Below the pieces are notes generated by a model. It saw only the letters and a program-made list of their open reading frames with translations, did not search any database and was not told the DNA's origin. Positions 8,629 to 17,050 of a stretch of 64,000 bases of DNA are shown here, piece after piece. How positions within the stretch are numbered: the stretch's first letter is position 1; each line of letters opens with the position of its first letter. The translations under genes and the position numbers were made by a program. The DNA is from Candidatus Saccharibacteria bacterium UBA2018 (GTDB taxonomy: Bacteria; Patescibacteriota; Saccharimonadia; Saccharimonadales; Saccharimonadaceae). The stretch spans positions 124,001-188,000 of the forward strand of contig DDCA01000001.1 in the NCBI GenBank assembly GCA_002335175.1. Direction: 5' to 3'.

Positions 8629-9242
8629 TATGCTACGTCCTTCAAATCAAACAGCATTACACGGCGGGATTCGCTAAAAACGCCTTCGCAGGTCATGAGA
8701 GTCAGAATAGGGCGCGTATCCGGCGTGTCTTTTAAGATTGACGTATCATTTGGCGGAACGAACTGTTTACCGCCAAACACATATGTGAATGTCAAGCCAT
8801 TGTAGGTTTTGACATGGGCGATGTCGCCTTTTTTAAGGCCGGCCAGCTTCGCGAAAACCGGATCGGTATTGTGTCCGTATATAAATGTATTGCCATCAAT
8901 ATTGTTCGGGAGGCTGGTCATACCGGCAAACTGGGCTTTGGTATCTGTTAGCGTCCAACTGTCATTCGTGCGGTCATAGGTACCGCGGATTACCGGCAAG
9001 TCAATGTTTAACCGAGGGACGATAATCCGGCTAGGAGGGCCGGCAATCTGTTTTAGCTTTGGGGCGCTCGCGGCCGATACCGTCTCCGTGCGTTCCGAAG
9101 ATAGTATTTTAGCTGTATTCTCGGCCTCGAGCCGCTGCAAGTAAGCGCTACTCGCCCATAGCGGCAGCACCATCAAAACATATAACGGTACCACTCGCAG
9201 AGCGAGCGGTACCGATAATAATTTGATGCTTTTTAGTCGCAT
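8628..9242 (-). CDS. Sortase, membrane transpeptidase
   Basis: Cysteine transpeptidase that cuts LPXTG-like signals and joins surface proteins to an amino group. This 204-aa protein has one N-terminal membrane anchor, then the sortase beta-barrel with catalytic His in FIYGHNTDP, Cys in TLMTCEG and Arg in SESRRVM. It sits between the genes for an LPVTS-type surface protein and a GT2-like protein in one tightly packed operon, with a second substrate encoded divergently. The class (D or E-like) is uncertain. The arrangement suggests a dedicated housekeeping role for the two adjacent substrates. Confidence 0.92.
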   Translation of the reverse strand: MRLKSIKLLSVPLALRVVPLYVLMVLPLWASSAYLQRLEAENTAKILSSERTETVSAASAPKLKQIAGPPSRIIVPRLNIDLPVIRGTYDRTNDSWTLTDTKAQFAGMTSLPNNIDGNTFIYGHNTDPVFAKLAGLKKGDIAHVKTYNGLTFTYVFGGKQFVPPNDTSILKDTPDTRPILTLMTCEGVFSESRRVMLFDLKDVA

Positions 9243-9248
9243 CGTTCC

Positions 9249-10046
9249 CTACGCGTTAAAAGCGTGACGGCGTTGCAAAGCGTAGCCACCAACGGTAGCT
9301 GCGACTGATAGAGCAACGACTGCAGCGGCTGCACCAGCGATAGCACTGCCAGATGTGACAGGAAGTGACTCAACATCACTGGTGTCACCACCGGTTACAG
9401 CACCTTGTCCCTGGAAGCAGAAGAACAGACGGTCAAGGACTACCTTGCCATCCAGTTCAATCTTGACGTTAGCACCTTCGTCGCCTGTGGCAACGCGGCG
9501 TTCAACGCTTGAACCAGCTGCAACGGCGATTTCTTCGTCATTCAGCTTAGCGGTACCATCACCATCACCACTGTTAACAAAGGTTACGACAGCTTCTTTG
9601 CTGTCTTCGTCACATACAACAGAGTAGCTGATCTTAGCGACACATTCTACGTCTGTAAATTCGTATGTCCACTTGTCTTCACCCTGAATCTTGTAATACC
9701 AGGCAGATTCATCAGCGTAGACTTTCACTTCGCCGAGCGCTGGGTATGTACCGGCAGCTTGCTCGCCGAGCCATTGTCCGTCGACCTTTACCTTATATTC
9801 GACGCCTTTTGTTTCTGGAATTGTATATGTGTCATTTTCAGTTCCACAAACGTCGTTAAACGTTGGTGCAGCTGGGGTGACACACTTTTTAAATGGCACA
9901 AAGTTTTGGCGCGCATTGCTTTCTAGGACGACCGGCTGGCAGCCCTCCCAGTTATTTGTCGCGCTCGCCGATGGCGATTGCACCAGTCCCACCAAACCCA
10001 CTACTGCGGCTACCAATCCGGTTGCCAGTAATAGTCGTTTGATCAT
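9249..10046 (-). CDS. Secreted surface protein with variant LPVTS sorting signal
   Basis: 265 aa with an N-terminal signal peptide (MIKRLLLATGLVAAVVGLVG...), a Cys-bounded domain (VCGTENDTYTIPETKGVEY ... FTDVEC, about residues 65-133), a second beta-rich part, and a C-terminal sorting region: LPVTSG, hydrophobic helix, QRRHAFNA. The LPXTG glycine position is Ser, so the signal is non-canonical. An SD site GGGGGAG lies 7 nt before the ATG. It is first in the operon with sortase downstream. The Cys-bounded unit recurs in the 690-aa protein encoded divergently, so they are probably partners or paralogues. Confidence 0.85.
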   Translation of the reverse strand: MIKRLLLATGLVAAVVGLVGLVQSPSASATNNWEGCQPVVLESNARQNFVPFKKCVTPAAPTFNDVCGTENDTYTIPETKGVEYKVKVDGQWLGEQAAGTYPALGEVKVYADESAWYYKIQGEDKWTYEFTDVECVAKISYSVVCDEDSKEAVVTFVNSGDGDGTAKLNDEEIAVAAGSSVERRVATGDEGANVKIELDGKVVLDRLFFCFQGQGAVTGGDTSDVESLPVTSGSAIAGAAAAVVALSVAATVGGYALQRRHAFNA

Positions 10047-10095
10047 ATTACATCTCCCCCTACTCCCCTTGAGTAGAATTAATTAATGTACTTAA

Positions 10096-10124
10096 AAAAT
10101 ACTCCTATTATTGACATATGTCAA
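10096..10124. promoter_or_regulatory. Palindromic -35 region between two surface-protein genes
   Basis: The perfect palindrome TTGACATATGTCAA (10111-10124) gives a consensus TTGACA on both strands. On the minus strand a TATTTT -10 (10096-10101) lies 17 nt away. On the plus strand AATAAT (10134-10139) is 17 nt away. TAGGAGT repeats at 10164-10170 and 10236-10242, and the inverted TACTCCTA at 10100-10107, could be binding sites for a regulator of both surface genes. Confidence 0.5.
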
Positions 10125-10287
10125 CAAATATTGAATAATACTTATGCTTAACTACAGAACCACTAGGAGTTTGCCGTAATATCGAGGGTTAAAGCTACAC
10201 CTTAGATAACGTATATGCTTTGAAATATTGTTGACTAGGAGTAAATTACACACAATAGTATTTTATTTCTAATGCGAGGTGAACAAT

Positions 10288-12357
10288 ATGAAATCAGGGT
10301 TAAAACGGTGGTATTCAGGACTATTTGCAATAATGCTCTTAGCCGTTCAGGTTTTGATGCCTGTGCAGGCGGCATTTGCAACACATAATAACCCTCCCGC
10401 TAATGCGGGGAAAGTTTATGTTTGTAAATACGTCGGTACCCCGAACGTTAATGAGCGCCTACAAACGGGACAGAATCCGATTGAAGTCAGTGTTAACGCT
10501 ACGGGCGGCGCTGCGGTTGGTTCCTACTTCAACGATGCTCAGGGCCGTTCATATGTACTAGGGCCTGTTGTAGCCGGCCAGCCAGCCCCTGATGTGACAG
10601 CATGTCCAAAAGTTATTAAGGTTGCCGATATTTCAATCGTTCAGAACCCTGTTTGTGGCCCGCAGAATGATACGTTTACCATTGCACCTCTTGCTAATGT
10701 TACTTTTAGCCAGTCCGGATGGTTCTTCGGATTTAAAACGGTGTATGCAACAAAAGCCGGCGGCTACAGCTGGAGTGATGGCGACACCGATGCTACCAAG
10801 TCGTTTACCTTCCGTGACATGAACACCCAATGCGACACAGTAATCCCCGTCCCGCCAAAACCATCGGTCACTGATCCTTGTGGGCCTAGCAATGCCAGTT
10901 GGAATGTACCTGCAAACACGAGTCAATATAGCTGGTCTATTGACCAAGCCGGCAATTTAATTGTCACTGCTAAATCTGGATATACGTTCGCCGGTGACGT
11001 CAAGACTCACAACTATGGCAAACCTACCGACAGCGGTCTGCTATGTGAAGTACCTGTTCCACCAAGACCAAGTGTTACAGACCCATGTAACCTTGATGGT
11101 GACAATGCCACCTGGAACATCCCTGCTAATACAAGCCAATATAGCTGGTCTGTCGACCAAGCAGGAAACCTCATCGTGACCGCACTTGGGGGCAAGGCAT
11201 TCCCCGGGCAACAGGCTACGCACAACTATGGGAAACCTGTCGACAGCGGCATCAAATGTGCGACTCCTGTGAAACCGGCGAAAATCGATATCTGTGGTCG
11301 CCTGCACGACAGATTCACGGTTCCTTCGACCGAAGGCATCGATTACTACATGGGGGATACCAAGCTAACGGCTGGAGAACAGCCTGCCCTTCTTAGCTCG
11401 TTCACAGTTACGGCGATGGCCCAGCCTAACTACGAATTGCAAGGTGCAAACTCGTGGATGCTCAACTTTACCGATGAATACTGCGAGCCCGACGTAAAAG
11501 TAAAGCTATCTACTTACTGCCATGCGGATGGACAGAAGTTCGCCTTGAAGGTGCGGAACACCACATGGTCATCCCAGGAATATAAAGTTGTCGTAAAGAA
11601 TGACCAGGGTGATGTTGTCTACCACGAAGTCGTCTCGACTGCTCCGTACGAATCAAAGTGGGTAAAATGGCTCGCTACCACCGATGGGACCTACACGTTC
11701 AAAGTCTACTCGTTTAATGGTAACGAGCGCGGTGAAAAACTTTGGAAGACTGCCGTCACAACCGAATGTGCAACCGATGTATTCACCCCAGAAATTTACA
11801 AGCGTGATCAGTTCGGTAACCTAGTCCCGGGCGCGAAGTTTACTATCGAAGTTTGCCAGCTGACCGGTCAAAAAGGTGACTTCATGAGCCTAGCTCTGAA
11901 CCAATGGGAGTGCAAAACCTACTATAATGTCGACCTCGGCAGCGATGGTACATGGTTCGAAGAAAATGTCGAATACGACCACTACAAACCAACCCAAGTA
12001 AATATTACTGAAACCTACACTCCACCAGCCTGTACAGCCCAAGGTCCGTGGTCATTCACATGGGGGTACCCGGAAGACAGTCGGTTCAGAGTACAGCACA
12101 ATGGCGGCCACCATGGCAGCATGGGTGTATGGTCAAACGGTACAAGTACCTGGGATCTTATGAATAACTGTATCCAGGGTCAAGGTGGTGCCGGAGGATC
12201 GCAAGGCGGTCAGGGCTCAGCCAGCGGCGAGTTGCCCGATGAGCTGCCAATGACCGGCGGAAACCAAGCACTTACGGGTCTTATCGTAATTTTGGCAACC
12301 CTGACGACCTACGGCGTCGCCTACTTTGCCCAGCCCAGGAAAAGCTACGAAGGCTAA
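10288..12357 (+). CDS. Large LPMTG-anchored surface protein with internal repeats
   Basis: A 689-aa secreted protein. A GTG at 10279 is possible, but the ATG at 10288 is preferred because GAGGTG ends 7 nt before it. Signal peptide, then a beta-rich head, two ~70-aa repeats (SVTDPC...PANTSQYSW...DQAGNLIVTA...HNYGKP.DSG), a CGRLHDRFTVPSTEGIDYY unit matching the neighbouring 265-aa protein, and a Cys-rich C-terminal region. It ends with a Ser/Gly linker, LPMTGG, a hydrophobic helix and a basic tail: a canonical sortase signal. It is probably a host-contact or structural surface protein displayed by the sortase encoded at 8628-9242. Confidence 0.9.
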   Translation: MKSGLKRWYSGLFAIMLLAVQVLMPVQAAFATHNNPPANAGKVYVCKYVGTPNVNERLQTGQNPIEVSVNATGGAAVGSYFNDAQGRSYVLGPVVAGQPAPDVTACPKVIKVADISIVQNPVCGPQNDTFTIAPLANVTFSQSGWFFGFKTVYATKAGGYSWSDGDTDATKSFTFRDMNTQCDTVIPVPPKPSVTDPCGPSNASWNVPANTSQYSWSIDQAGNLIVTAKSGYTFAGDVKTHNYGKPTDSGLLCEVPVPPRPSVTDPCNLDGDNATWNIPANTSQYSWSVDQAGNLIVTALGGKAFPGQQATHNYGKPVDSGIKCATPVKPAKIDICGRLHDRFTVPSTEGIDYYMGDTKLTAGEQPALLSSFTVTAMAQPNYELQGANSWMLNFTDEYCEPDVKVKLSTYCHADGQKFALKVRNTTWSSQEYKVVVKNDQGDVVYHEVVSTAPYESKWVKWLATTDGTYTFKVYSFNGNERGEKLWKTAVTTECATDVFTPEIYKRDQFGNLVPGAKFTIEVCQLTGQKGDFMSLALNQWECKTYYNVDLGSDGTWFEENVEYDHYKPTQVNITETYTPPACTAQGPWSFTWGYPEDSRFRVQHNGGHHGSMGVWSNGTSTWDLMNNCIQGQGGAGGSQGGQGSASGELPDELPMTGGNQALTGLIVILATLTTYGVAYFAQPRKSYEG

Positions 12358-12386
12358 CAGATAAACGTCCCTTAAGGGTAATGATG

Positions 12387-12416
12387 AAAAACGTCCACAG
12401 AGATGTGGACGTTTTT
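12387..12416. terminator. Bidirectional intrinsic terminator
   Basis: A 13-bp perfect stem (AAAAACGTCCACA / TGTGGACGTTTTT) with a GAGA loop. It has T-runs on both strands, so it can end both the plus-strand surface gene and the minus-strand pilin operon. Confidence 0.9.
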
Positions 12417-12467
12417 CGTGGTCAGACCGGCGGGAAAGCTATATTCAGAGAAGGTGTGACTACTCTA

Positions 12468-12935
12468 CTACTTGGTAACAGTAATCGTCTTGCTCTGCTC
12501 GGCATCCGGAGCAGCGACCGTCACACGGCCATTGGCATCTTTCATAATGGTGTATCCAACGCCATCCGCCGTACAAACGGTCGGACACTGTGGGTCGACC
12601 GGAATCGAAGCGAGGTATTTACCGCTTGTCGTGATGACGCTAAGGTCAACTAGTCCAGTACAACTGGCGGCGCCAGTTTCACAGATTTCTGTAGCCGTAG
12701 TAGTAATGCTAGCCGGCAGCGTTCCATTGTTATCAAGGGCATACTGGTAAACACCGTTAATAATGGTGTTTACGTCTGCTGAACGCTGGGAATTACGGGT
12801 GTCGCCAAGGTTCTTGCCTGGATTGATTGCGACGATAACAATACCTGCGAGAATCGCAATCACCGCGACCACAAGGAGCACCTCAAGCAGCGTGAAGCCT
12901 GCCTGGCGCCGTTTATAGTTTGTGAAGCTTAGCAT
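12468..12935 (-). CDS. Type IV major-pilin-like prepilin
   Basis: The prepilin has a short basic leader (MLSFTNYKRRQAG) cut before Phe, then FTLLEVLLVVAVIAILAGIV, the classic N-methylated helix with Glu5. The C-terminal domain contains two Cys pairs (EICETGAASC and PQCPTVC) for pilin disulfides. I chose the ATG at 12935 over the upstream ATG at 12980 because it gives a normal 13-residue leader. It is the last gene of the long minus-strand pilus series and is followed by a strong terminator, a placement that fits a highly expressed pilus subunit. Confidence 0.85.
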   Translation of the reverse strand: MLSFTNYKRRQAGFTLLEVLLVVAVIAILAGIVIVAINPGKNLGDTRNSQRSADVNTIINGVYQYALDNNGTLPASITTTATEICETGAASCTGLVDLSVITTSGKYLASIPVDPQCPTVCTADGVGYTIMKDANGRVTVAAPDAEQSKTITVTK

Positions 12936-12969
12936 GGTGTAATGCCCAACCCTTTCTCTGCTTATACCC

Positions 12970-13365
12970 CTAGCTAACATCTTGCCACGAGGAAATGCTT
13001 ATGTTTGATGCTTCAATTGTAACACTAAGCTGTATTTTTCTTGAAGTATTATTTACAGTTCCGGTGACCGCTATTGAACGTGTGCTTGCCCCTGTGGAGG
13101 TGACGGTATAAGTGCACGAACCCTGCCCTAGCGATAAGTTGCCCGAACCGGTATACGCCGTGTTCTCATAGATGACCTGGAGCGCTTCCTGGCTGCAGGC
13201 GACGGCTAGCGCCCGGGCTTGCTTGGACTGCTGTGAAATCAGGACGCTCCGCTGACTATCTGCAGACGTAAGAAGCAAAACAATTCCAGTCGCGGTTGCA
13301 ATAGCTCCGACAATCAGGACTGCGAGTAGCGCCACATATCCGGATTCTAACGAGCGGACTACCAC
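12970..13365 (-). CDS. PilX-like minor pilin / pilus assembly protein
   Basis: 131-aa protein with a short N-terminus (SLESGYVALLAVLIVGAIATATGIVLLL) resembling PilX-type minor pilins: G-Y instead of G-F at the processing point and no Glu5. The hydrophobic helix is followed by a helical part with QARALAVACSQEAL and a beta-rich C-terminus rich in Ser/Thr. Its start overlaps the end of the upstream prepilin gene by 7 nt. Probably part of the minor-pilin tip complex that primes pilus assembly. Confidence 0.75.
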   Translation of the reverse strand: MVVRSLESGYVALLAVLIVGAIATATGIVLLLTSADSQRSVLISQQSKQARALAVACSQEALQVIYENTAYTGSGNLSLGQGSCTYTVTSTGASTRSIAVTGTVNNTSRKIQLSVTIEASNISISSWQDVS

Positions 13366-13874
13366 GACACCTCCGCAGACGACGTGAATGTCTTTTGGTA
13401 GTCATACTCGTTACGGTTACTTGGGTTTGTGTGCGAGAGCGTAAAGCTTACTCGTACTATTCCCGGCGTACCGCTTCTGGTGAGGTTCGTGAATGCCAAG
13501 CTTGTAACGCGTACATCGCTGCTGGTAATCGCAACCGGATTGGCGCTTCCTTCTTTGACTTGGAGCGTGGTACCACTCAGATTGAAGATAGTCGGGCTCA
13601 AGCTGCCGGTCGGGACGACAAGCGTCAACGAGTTAGCGCTTGCACCAGTTGTCGGTGCAGTAATTGAAGTCCCATTGCGGATAGTCTGAGTAATGTAGTC
13701 CATTGCCGCTGCGCCCTGGTCGTTGACCTCTGCAATAGTTTGGTTCTTGGCACGAGCTTCGATAGTTATGCCGAAGAAATAGGTAATCGATGTCAGAAGC
13801 GCGCTAATGATAACGACGTACATCAGGAGTTCAATCAATGTGTAGCCGCTTTGCGTTGTTCTTAGTTCATTCAT
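13359..13874 (-). CDS. Minor prepilin, PilW/GspJ-like
   Basis: 171 aa. Leader MNELRTTQSG, cleavage before Tyr, then YTLIELLMYVVIISALLTSITYFF with Glu5 in the mature helix. The soluble part has the AMDYITQTIRNGTSIT motif typical of PilW/GspJ-class minor pilins (dimeric helix then beta-sheet). It overlaps the genes on both sides by a few nucleotides, consistent with translational coupling and a stoichiometric tip complex. Confidence 0.8.
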   Translation of the reverse strand: MNELRTTQSGYTLIELLMYVVIISALLTSITYFFGITIEARAKNQTIAEVNDQGAAAMDYITQTIRNGTSITAPTTGASANSLTLVVPTGSLSPTIFNLSGTTLQVKEGSANPVAITSSDVRVTSLAFTNLTRSGTPGIVRVSFTLSHTNPSNRNEYDYQKTFTSSAEVSW

Positions 13875-15559
13875 GGCGTCGCAATATCAATCCTAAAGTG
13901 TACAGGCGTGACGGTCGTTGGGCCCGCCCAGATGGTATTTTCAGAGCTCCAGGTTGAGCCACCACCACTCAAGCGGAACTCTGTGATGTCATCGGTTGCA
14001 GAGGAGTTATCTTCATAAAGACCAGCAAACAGGACTCCCGATGCCGAATCAGCCCTAAGGCGTATGAATGAGGTGTCGTCTGTACCGGTAAGCGTAGCAG
14101 CTGAACCCCATGCGGTTCCAGACCACGATTTAGCACTAACGGTCGAACCGTTACCCCACAGGAGCCAAGCCTTTCCAGGGTTAGCAGAATGTGTCTCGTA
14201 CACAATATCAAAGGTTCTATTGGCTATATTCTCTACTGCGGCGGAGTGCTCGGCGTGTTGGGCAGCTGCATCCCAGGCTGACCCCGACCATTTCCTCGTA
14301 TTTAAATCGGCACCAGCATCCTGTACACCTAGTAATATCTCGTTTGAATTGGGCCGTGCAGCCAATTGTATCCATTCCGCTACACCACCCTCTGCAGCAA
14401 TATCAAGCAGGGTCGCTGCACTAAGTGTCGTACCATTCCAGGTGCGGTAATACTGGTCTGTTGCCACACCATCTCCCCACATAAACATGATTTCACCAGA
14501 CGTTTGTTCATACTCAACATCGATTGCCTTCTTATTGCCTGTTGCGGCTGTAGCATCCCATACAGCAGCCGTGCCCATTGTGTTCCAGGCACTGCCCGTC
14601 CAGCGCATTCCGTACACGTCAGCATTGGCGTCGAGCATAATCATCGCTATTTCATTACTTGCGCTTAAAGGATTTTGTCGTAGCTCAAGCCAGTTCAGCG
14701 CGCCGGTCGTCGGCGGTGCTGTGATAGTAGTGGCGGACGAAAGAGTCGTGCCGTTCCATGTTCTATAGGCAAAATCAGCTGACCCAGAAGATGGCGTAAA
14801 AGCAATGACAGCATTGTCAGTATTTTTTTCATAGGCTATGTCAAAGCTACGGGTGGTCGTGGGTCCGGTACCGACTTGGGTTAAGTTGCTCCAACTCGTA
14901 CCATTCCAGGTTTGTATGTAAATGGCACCCGTAGACGTTTGCACACCCAGAATGGCCTCATTCCGAGTACGGGAACTTTTTAGCACAATGTAGTTAATAT
15001 TGCCGGTGACCGCCTGCGCGGATGCCTCGGCGCTCCAGGCAGATCCGTTCCATGTCCGGTAAAACGGTGTGGTAGTGGTTTTCGAGTAGGCCATCATAAT
15101 CGGTCCGCCGGTAACCGGTAGAGTTGCCGACCAATTAGACATCCGGCTGTTAAGCGTTACGATGCCGGTACCCCCGCCCTGTTGCGGCCATGTCACTGTG
15201 ACCGTAATTGCTTTGCGGTCGATTCCAGCAGCAGCAATCAGGACTTGGCGTGTATATGCGCCATTCGTGTCGGAGCTACCCGATAGTACCCAGGCGCCGC
15301 CGCTTTGGGCAAGTCCGAAGGTTCCATCGGTAAGGTTTGAGTAGGATGCGCCGCCAATATTGCGGACGGCTTCGATCCCTTCTTCTGCTAGAAACACAGC
15401 CCGCTGGCGATCGCCGGCAGCAGCCGTGCCCGCCCGGCCATAAATCAACGCCCCAATGATACCGGTGACAAGCACACCGAAAACGGTTGCGGCGAGTAAG
15501 ACCTCTACCGCTGAAAAACCATTGTCGCGGCGCCTAATATTCAACCATGCCTTTTGCAT
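13871..15559 (-). CDS. Giant minor prepilin with repeated WNG/WSG beta domain
   Basis: 562 aa, about three times a normal pilin. Residues 1-50 are a PilV-like prepilin start (RRRDNG, cleavage, FSAVEVLLAATVFGVLVTGIIGALIYG). The following FLAEEGIEAVRNI segment is typical of PilV. From about residue 150 to the end there are roughly eight copies of a ~50-60-aa unit marked by a [RK]xWxG[ST]xW-type motif (YRTWNGSAWS, YIQTWNGTSWS, TRKWSGSAWD and others), with periodic hydrophobic strands suggesting a beta-propeller. As a minor pilin it should sit at the pilus tip, so the repeat domain is a candidate adhesin. Its stop overlaps the next gene. Confidence 0.85.
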   Translation of the reverse strand: MQKAWLNIRRRDNGFSAVEVLLAATVFGVLVTGIIGALIYGRAGTAAAGDRQRAVFLAEEGIEAVRNIGGASYSNLTDGTFGLAQSGGAWVLSGSSDTNGAYTRQVLIAAAGIDRKAITVTVTWPQQGGGTGIVTLNSRMSNWSATLPVTGGPIMMAYSKTTTTPFYRTWNGSAWSAEASAQAVTGNINYIVLKSSRTRNEAILGVQTSTGAIYIQTWNGTSWSNLTQVGTGPTTTRSFDIAYEKNTDNAVIAFTPSSGSADFAYRTWNGTTLSSATTITAPPTTGALNWLELRQNPLSASNEIAMIMLDANADVYGMRWTGSAWNTMGTAAVWDATAATGNKKAIDVEYEQTSGEIMFMWGDGVATDQYYRTWNGTTLSAATLLDIAAEGGVAEWIQLAARPNSNEILLGVQDAGADLNTRKWSGSAWDAAAQHAEHSAAVENIANRTFDIVYETHSANPGKAWLLWGNGSTVSAKSWSGTAWGSAATLTGTDDTSFIRLRADSASGVLFAGLYEDNSSATDDITEFRLSGGGSTWSSENTIWAGPTTVTPVHFRIDIATP

Positions 15560-15968
15560 TGACCGTTACCGTCCTGGTTGCGTTGGCTGTACTGGTAAGA
15601 GTGATTGTACCGGTTGCGTTGGGCGTGGCGGTTAGTTTGGCAAATTGAACCTCGCTTAATCCACTGACACCAATAGTAGGCGGAATAGCCACAGTTTCAT
15701 CGTAGGTTTGGTCGCGTGCACTAAAATTTGTTCCTCTAAAGAGCGTAACGACGGTAGGCTGGACTTCCACGCTCCATGCGCTGTCATGGTTCCCAGCGCG
15801 GGCGAACGTCTGGGCACGGCGCAAGCTCGAGGCGAGCTGCTGAGTCGTAAGGTCAAGATCGTTACGCCGCATGAACGATTCATAAACAGGGAGCGACAAC
15901 CCTGCCAGCAGTGCGAGGATAGTCATTGAGAGCATGACTTCGAGTAATGTAAATCCGTTCCCTCTCAT
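15534..15968 (-). CDS. Minor prepilin, GspH/FimT-like
   Basis: 144 aa from the ATG at 15968, which overlaps the pilC stop as ATGA; the longer upstream reading is just the end of pilC in another frame. Leader MRGNG, then FTLLEVMLSMTILALLAGLSLPVYESF with Glu5, followed by LTTQQLASSLRRAQTFARAGNHDSAWSVEV, the hallmark helix-strand of GspH/FimT pseudopilins. It would join the other minor pilins in the initiation complex. Its 3' end overlaps the start of the giant pilin gene by 26 nt. Confidence 0.85.
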   Translation of the reverse strand: MRGNGFTLLEVMLSMTILALLAGLSLPVYESFMRRNDLDLTTQQLASSLRRAQTFARAGNHDSAWSVEVQPTVVTLFRGTNFSARDQTYDETVAIPPTIGVSGLSEVQFAKLTATPNATGTITLTSTANATRTVTVNAKGMVEY

Positions 15969-17050
15969 CGCTGCAGGCCTCCGACAAGCGAGTAAACCGG
16001 CACAATAACAGCGACAGCGACAAGCATGACCCCAATCCATACGATAACAAGCAGAATCGGCTCAATAAGCGCTTCAAGATTTGCTGTCGTCACATCTGAT
16101 TTTTGCTCGTAGGTCCGGCCTACTGTGGTCAGCACTTCCGGCAATGATCCTGACCGTTCACCGGCCACAACCATTTGCTGCACAGCTCCGGGTAAAATTT
16201 TGTTGCTATGACGATATGCCACCAGGCTCTCTTTGAATGAATAGCCATTTTCGAGAGAATGGGCGAGGCTCTGGTAAAATCGCTGGTACTTCGGAACCTG
16301 GGTCGCATCGGCAAGCAGGCCAAGCGCCTTTGTAACTGGCAGACCGGCGTTCAAAAGCGTACCGAGCAAATACCCAAACTGTGCAATTTCGACTTCTTTC
16401 ATAAGCTTGCCTATCCCCGGCACCTTTAGAAGTAGTCGCTGGCCAATCGCTTTCGTACGCGGCGCCGCGAACAATATATAACCCAGTACACCAAGTCCAA
16501 TCAGAAACCCAGGTACCGCAATTGCACCATATTGCTGCAAAAACAGGCCAAAGTTAATTGCAACCTGCGAAATAAGTGGCAATTCAACTTGAAGTTGGGA
16601 GAACGTATTAGCAAGGCGTGGTAACAGCAGCCAGGAAATCCCGAGCCCGACAATAACGGTAAGCCCAAGTACGAACGATGGATAGATCATAGCCGATCGA
16701 ACCTTGGAGCGGAACATATGTCGTTTTTCTTCTTGCATAGCAGCAAGCTGTAAATTGTCGACCAAACGGCCTGAACTTTCACCTAGGCGCACAAGGGCCA
16801 ATGTCTGGAAGCTTACTACACCGGAACGTTCCAGTGCATCGGCTAAACTGCGGCCTGCCTCGATATCATCCATCATCTGCTTGAGCGCTTTTTTCATGGA
16901 GTGGGACGAGGCTGTAGTGCGCAGAGACTCGAGGGCTTCGCCAACCGGTACGGCCGAGCGCAGCAGAAGAGCCAGATTTTCCGTAAAATATTCTCGCTCT
17001 TTAAACCCAATCCGGTAGCGGTGTATTTTCGCGGTTTTAGGAGTCGTCAT
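15965..17050 (-). CDS. pilC: Inner-membrane pilus platform protein PilC/GspF
   Basis: 361-aa polytopic protein with the two T2SSF repeats. First cytoplasmic domain has FTENLALLLRSAVPVGEAL; then SGRLVDNLQLAAMQEE and membrane helices around 135-165 and 180-205. The second domain has GYLLGTLLNAGLPVTKALGLLA, then GERSGSLPEVLTTVGRTYEQ and a C-terminal membrane helix. It is the platform on which the PilB ATPase acts to extend pili. Slightly shorter than the ~400-aa norm because of a shortened N-terminus. The start overlaps the pilB end by 14 nt. Confidence 0.93.
   Translation of the reverse strand: MTTPKTAKIHRYRIGFKEREYFTENLALLLRSAVPVGEALESLRTTASSHSMKKALKQMMDDIEAGRSLADALERSGVVSFQTLALVRLGESSGRLVDNLQLAAMQEEKRHMFRSKVRSAMIYPSFVLGLTVIVGLGISWLLLPRLANTFSQLQVELPLISQVAINFGLFLQQYGAIAVPGFLIGLGVLGYILFAAPRTKAIGQRLLLKVPGIGKLMKEVEIAQFGYLLGTLLNAGLPVTKALGLLADATQVPKYQRFYQSLAHSLENGYSFKESLVAYRHSNKILPGAVQQMVVAGERSGSLPEVLTTVGRTYEQKSDVTTANLEALIEPILLVIVWIGVMLVAVAVIVPVYSLVGGLQR

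Noticed and set aside
12936..12980. Upstream ATG at 12980 for the last pilin gene
   Set aside because: It would add 15 residues before the prepilin leader and overlap the previous gene, with no SD site.
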